DNA of 64,000 bases from Ferruginibacter sp. (GTDB taxonomy: Bacteria; Bacteroidota; Bacteroidia; Chitinophagales; Chitinophagaceae). Position numbers and translations under genes: made by a program. Positions 63,181-64,000 of this stretch are shown in pieces. The notes under the pieces are model-generated. The model worked only from the letters and a program-made list of their open reading frames with translations, was not told the DNA's origin and did no database searches. Numbering within the stretch: position 1 is the first letter of the stretch; each line of letters begins with the position of its first letter. The stretch is taken from NCBI GenBank assembly GCA_025963635.1, contig JAOQAK010000052.1, forward strand, positions 124,001 through 188,000, read 5' to 3'.

Positions 63181-63303
63181 TTGAGTTAAGAATTAAAAAT
63201 TAAGAATTAAGAATTGAACGACCAATAACAACTCCGATCTCTTTCCTTATTCACTGTATTTATTCTTCATTCTTAATTTTTAATTCTTCATTGGCGATTC
63301 ATC
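63181..63303. repeat. Inverted pair of 7-bp repeat blocks before the helicase gene
   Basis: Five heptamers (63181-63215; TTGAGTT then AAGAATT/AAAAATT types) are mirrored by six heptamers (63262-63303; ATTCTTC, ATTCTTA, ATTTTTA and so on). A perfect 20-bp inverted repeat links the blocks (63188-63207 with 63269-63288). The second block ends on the base before the helicase stop codon. The structure could act as a terminator between these same-strand genes. Confidence 0.8.
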
Positions 63304-64000
63304 CTACTTCTTCTGCCCCCTCGTAATCGGCTTCCCGTATTTTTTCATCATCCTGTCCTTCTTCTTAAGAATGAAATTCACCTTGCTGTTTTTAGCAGAC
63401 TTTTCGTGAAAAGCCGGACCGGACTCTTCTTTTTTGGGTGCCTTCACCTGTATGATCTTCATGAATACTTTCGGTATTTCGTCTTCGGTCAGTTCATCGG
63501 AGATTACGAGGTTTCCGGGCAGCGGTAACAACGGAACTTTAAACTTCATTAAAGTTTCAATCGTGGATAGGAGTGGCTTTTCTTTTTCGGTGATGAAAGT
63601 GATTGCGATCCCTTTTTTGTCGGCCCTGCCCGTTCTGCCGATGCGATGAATATAATTTTCCGGCACTTCAGGTGTATCAAAGTTGATCACATGCGTTACT
63701 TCAGCAATATCAATTCCTCTTGCAACAATATCCGTGGCAATGATAAAACGATAATTTCCTTCCTGGAATTGTTTCACAGTGTTGAAACGGTGATTCTGTT
63801 CTTTATTGGAATGGATCACGCCGGCTGTGCCTGGGAATTTTGTTTCAAGCTGTTCATATAGCTGGTCGGCCAATTGCTTGGTGGCAGCAAATACCAACAC
63901 TTTCGTCATCGTTTTATCTTCAGCCAGTAATAATTCAAGCAGGTTCACTTTTGTATAAAAATTGGGAACCTCATACCCCGTTTGAATAATATTTTCAAGC
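63304..64000 (-). CDS. DEAD-box RNA helicase, C-terminal part, cut by window
   Basis: The frame is open to base 64000, so the N-terminal helicase domain lies outside the window; a GTG at 63948 is not the real start. The visible 231 residues hold the second RecA-like domain with VLVFAATKQLADQL (motif IV), TDIVARGIDI (motif V) and HRIGRTGR (motif VI). A short basic tail follows (KKKDRMMKKYGKPITRGQKK). It fits the RhlE/DbpA-type DEAD-box ATP-dependent RNA helicases of ribosome assembly or RNA decay. Which member it is cannot be decided from this part. Confidence 0.92.
   Translation of the reverse strand, partial: LENIIQTGYEVPNFYTKVNLLELLLAEDKTMTKVLVFAATKQLADQLYEQLETKFPGTAGVIHSNKEQNHRFNTVKQFQEGNYRFIIATDIVARGIDIAEVTHVINFDTPEVPENYIHRIGRTGRADKKGIAITFITEKEKPLLSTIETLMKFKVPLLPLPGNLVISDELTEDEIPKVFMKIIQVKAPKKEESGPAFHEKSAKNSKVNFILKKKDRMMKKYGKPITRGQKK

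Overview
The window comes from a member of the Bacteroidota, most likely the family Chitinophagaceae. The evidence is a SusC/SusD pair, a type IX secretion (T9SS) type-B C-terminal domain on a PKD-repeat protein followed by a PorP/SprF protein, a DUF5686 protein, several matches to the Bacteroidetes promoter (TTTG, then TAnnTTTG), and starts without clear Shine-Dalgarno sequences. No tRNA, rRNA, CRISPR array or intact insertion sequence was seen.

Left part (1-30088): one long co-directional catabolic region. It opens with the end of a ROK-family protein and a perfect CRP/FNR-type palindrome, then SusC, SusD and a strong terminator. Next come a redoxin protein and a cytochrome c / copper monooxygenase-like protein, an FG-GAP/ASPIC-UnbV protein overlapping a vanadium haloperoxidase-like protein, a secreted alpha/beta hydrolase, two GH29 alpha-L-fucosidases, a GH92 alpha-mannosidase and a GH125 alpha-mannosidase. 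It ends with a block usually associated with Planctomycetes: PSCyt1-DUF1549-DUF1553, DUF1501, a Tat-exported beta-propeller, and a DUF2231-cytochrome c-LRR fusion. My reading is that SusCD and the glycosidases take up and trim fucose- and mannose-containing glycans, while the redox and cytochrome proteins act with them in the periplasm or at the surface. The redox part is inference.

Middle part (30294-53692): mostly housekeeping. It holds ung, a PlsC acyltransferase, an M13 metallopeptidase, rpmI-rplT without infC upstream, a SpeA-type decarboxylase, miaE, a penicillin acylase-family protein, a TPR lipoprotein, a DUF5686 outer-membrane protein, a three-gene acyl-CoA carboxylase operon (biotin carrier, biotin carboxylase, carboxyltransferase), an MFS transporter, a DUF433/DUF5615 toxin-antitoxin-like pair beside an attC-like fold-back sequence, a YihY/BrkB protein, a DUF4268 protein and a DUF985 cupin.

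Right part (53958-64000): a 1736-residue PKD adhesin-like T9SS substrate with its PorP/SprF partner, a low-complexity secreted protein, a Tat-signalled sugar phosphate isomerase/epimerase-like protein, a TVP38/VTT membrane protein and the C-terminal part of a DEAD-box helicase cut by the window edge.

The least explained signals are non-coding. A 133-134 bp dispersed element has two full copies (8336-8468 and 45123-45256) and a partial third (62467-62550), with ends that pair best as RNA in one orientation. Several intergenic blocks have an exact 7-base period although their sequences differ, and some are arranged as inverted pairs.
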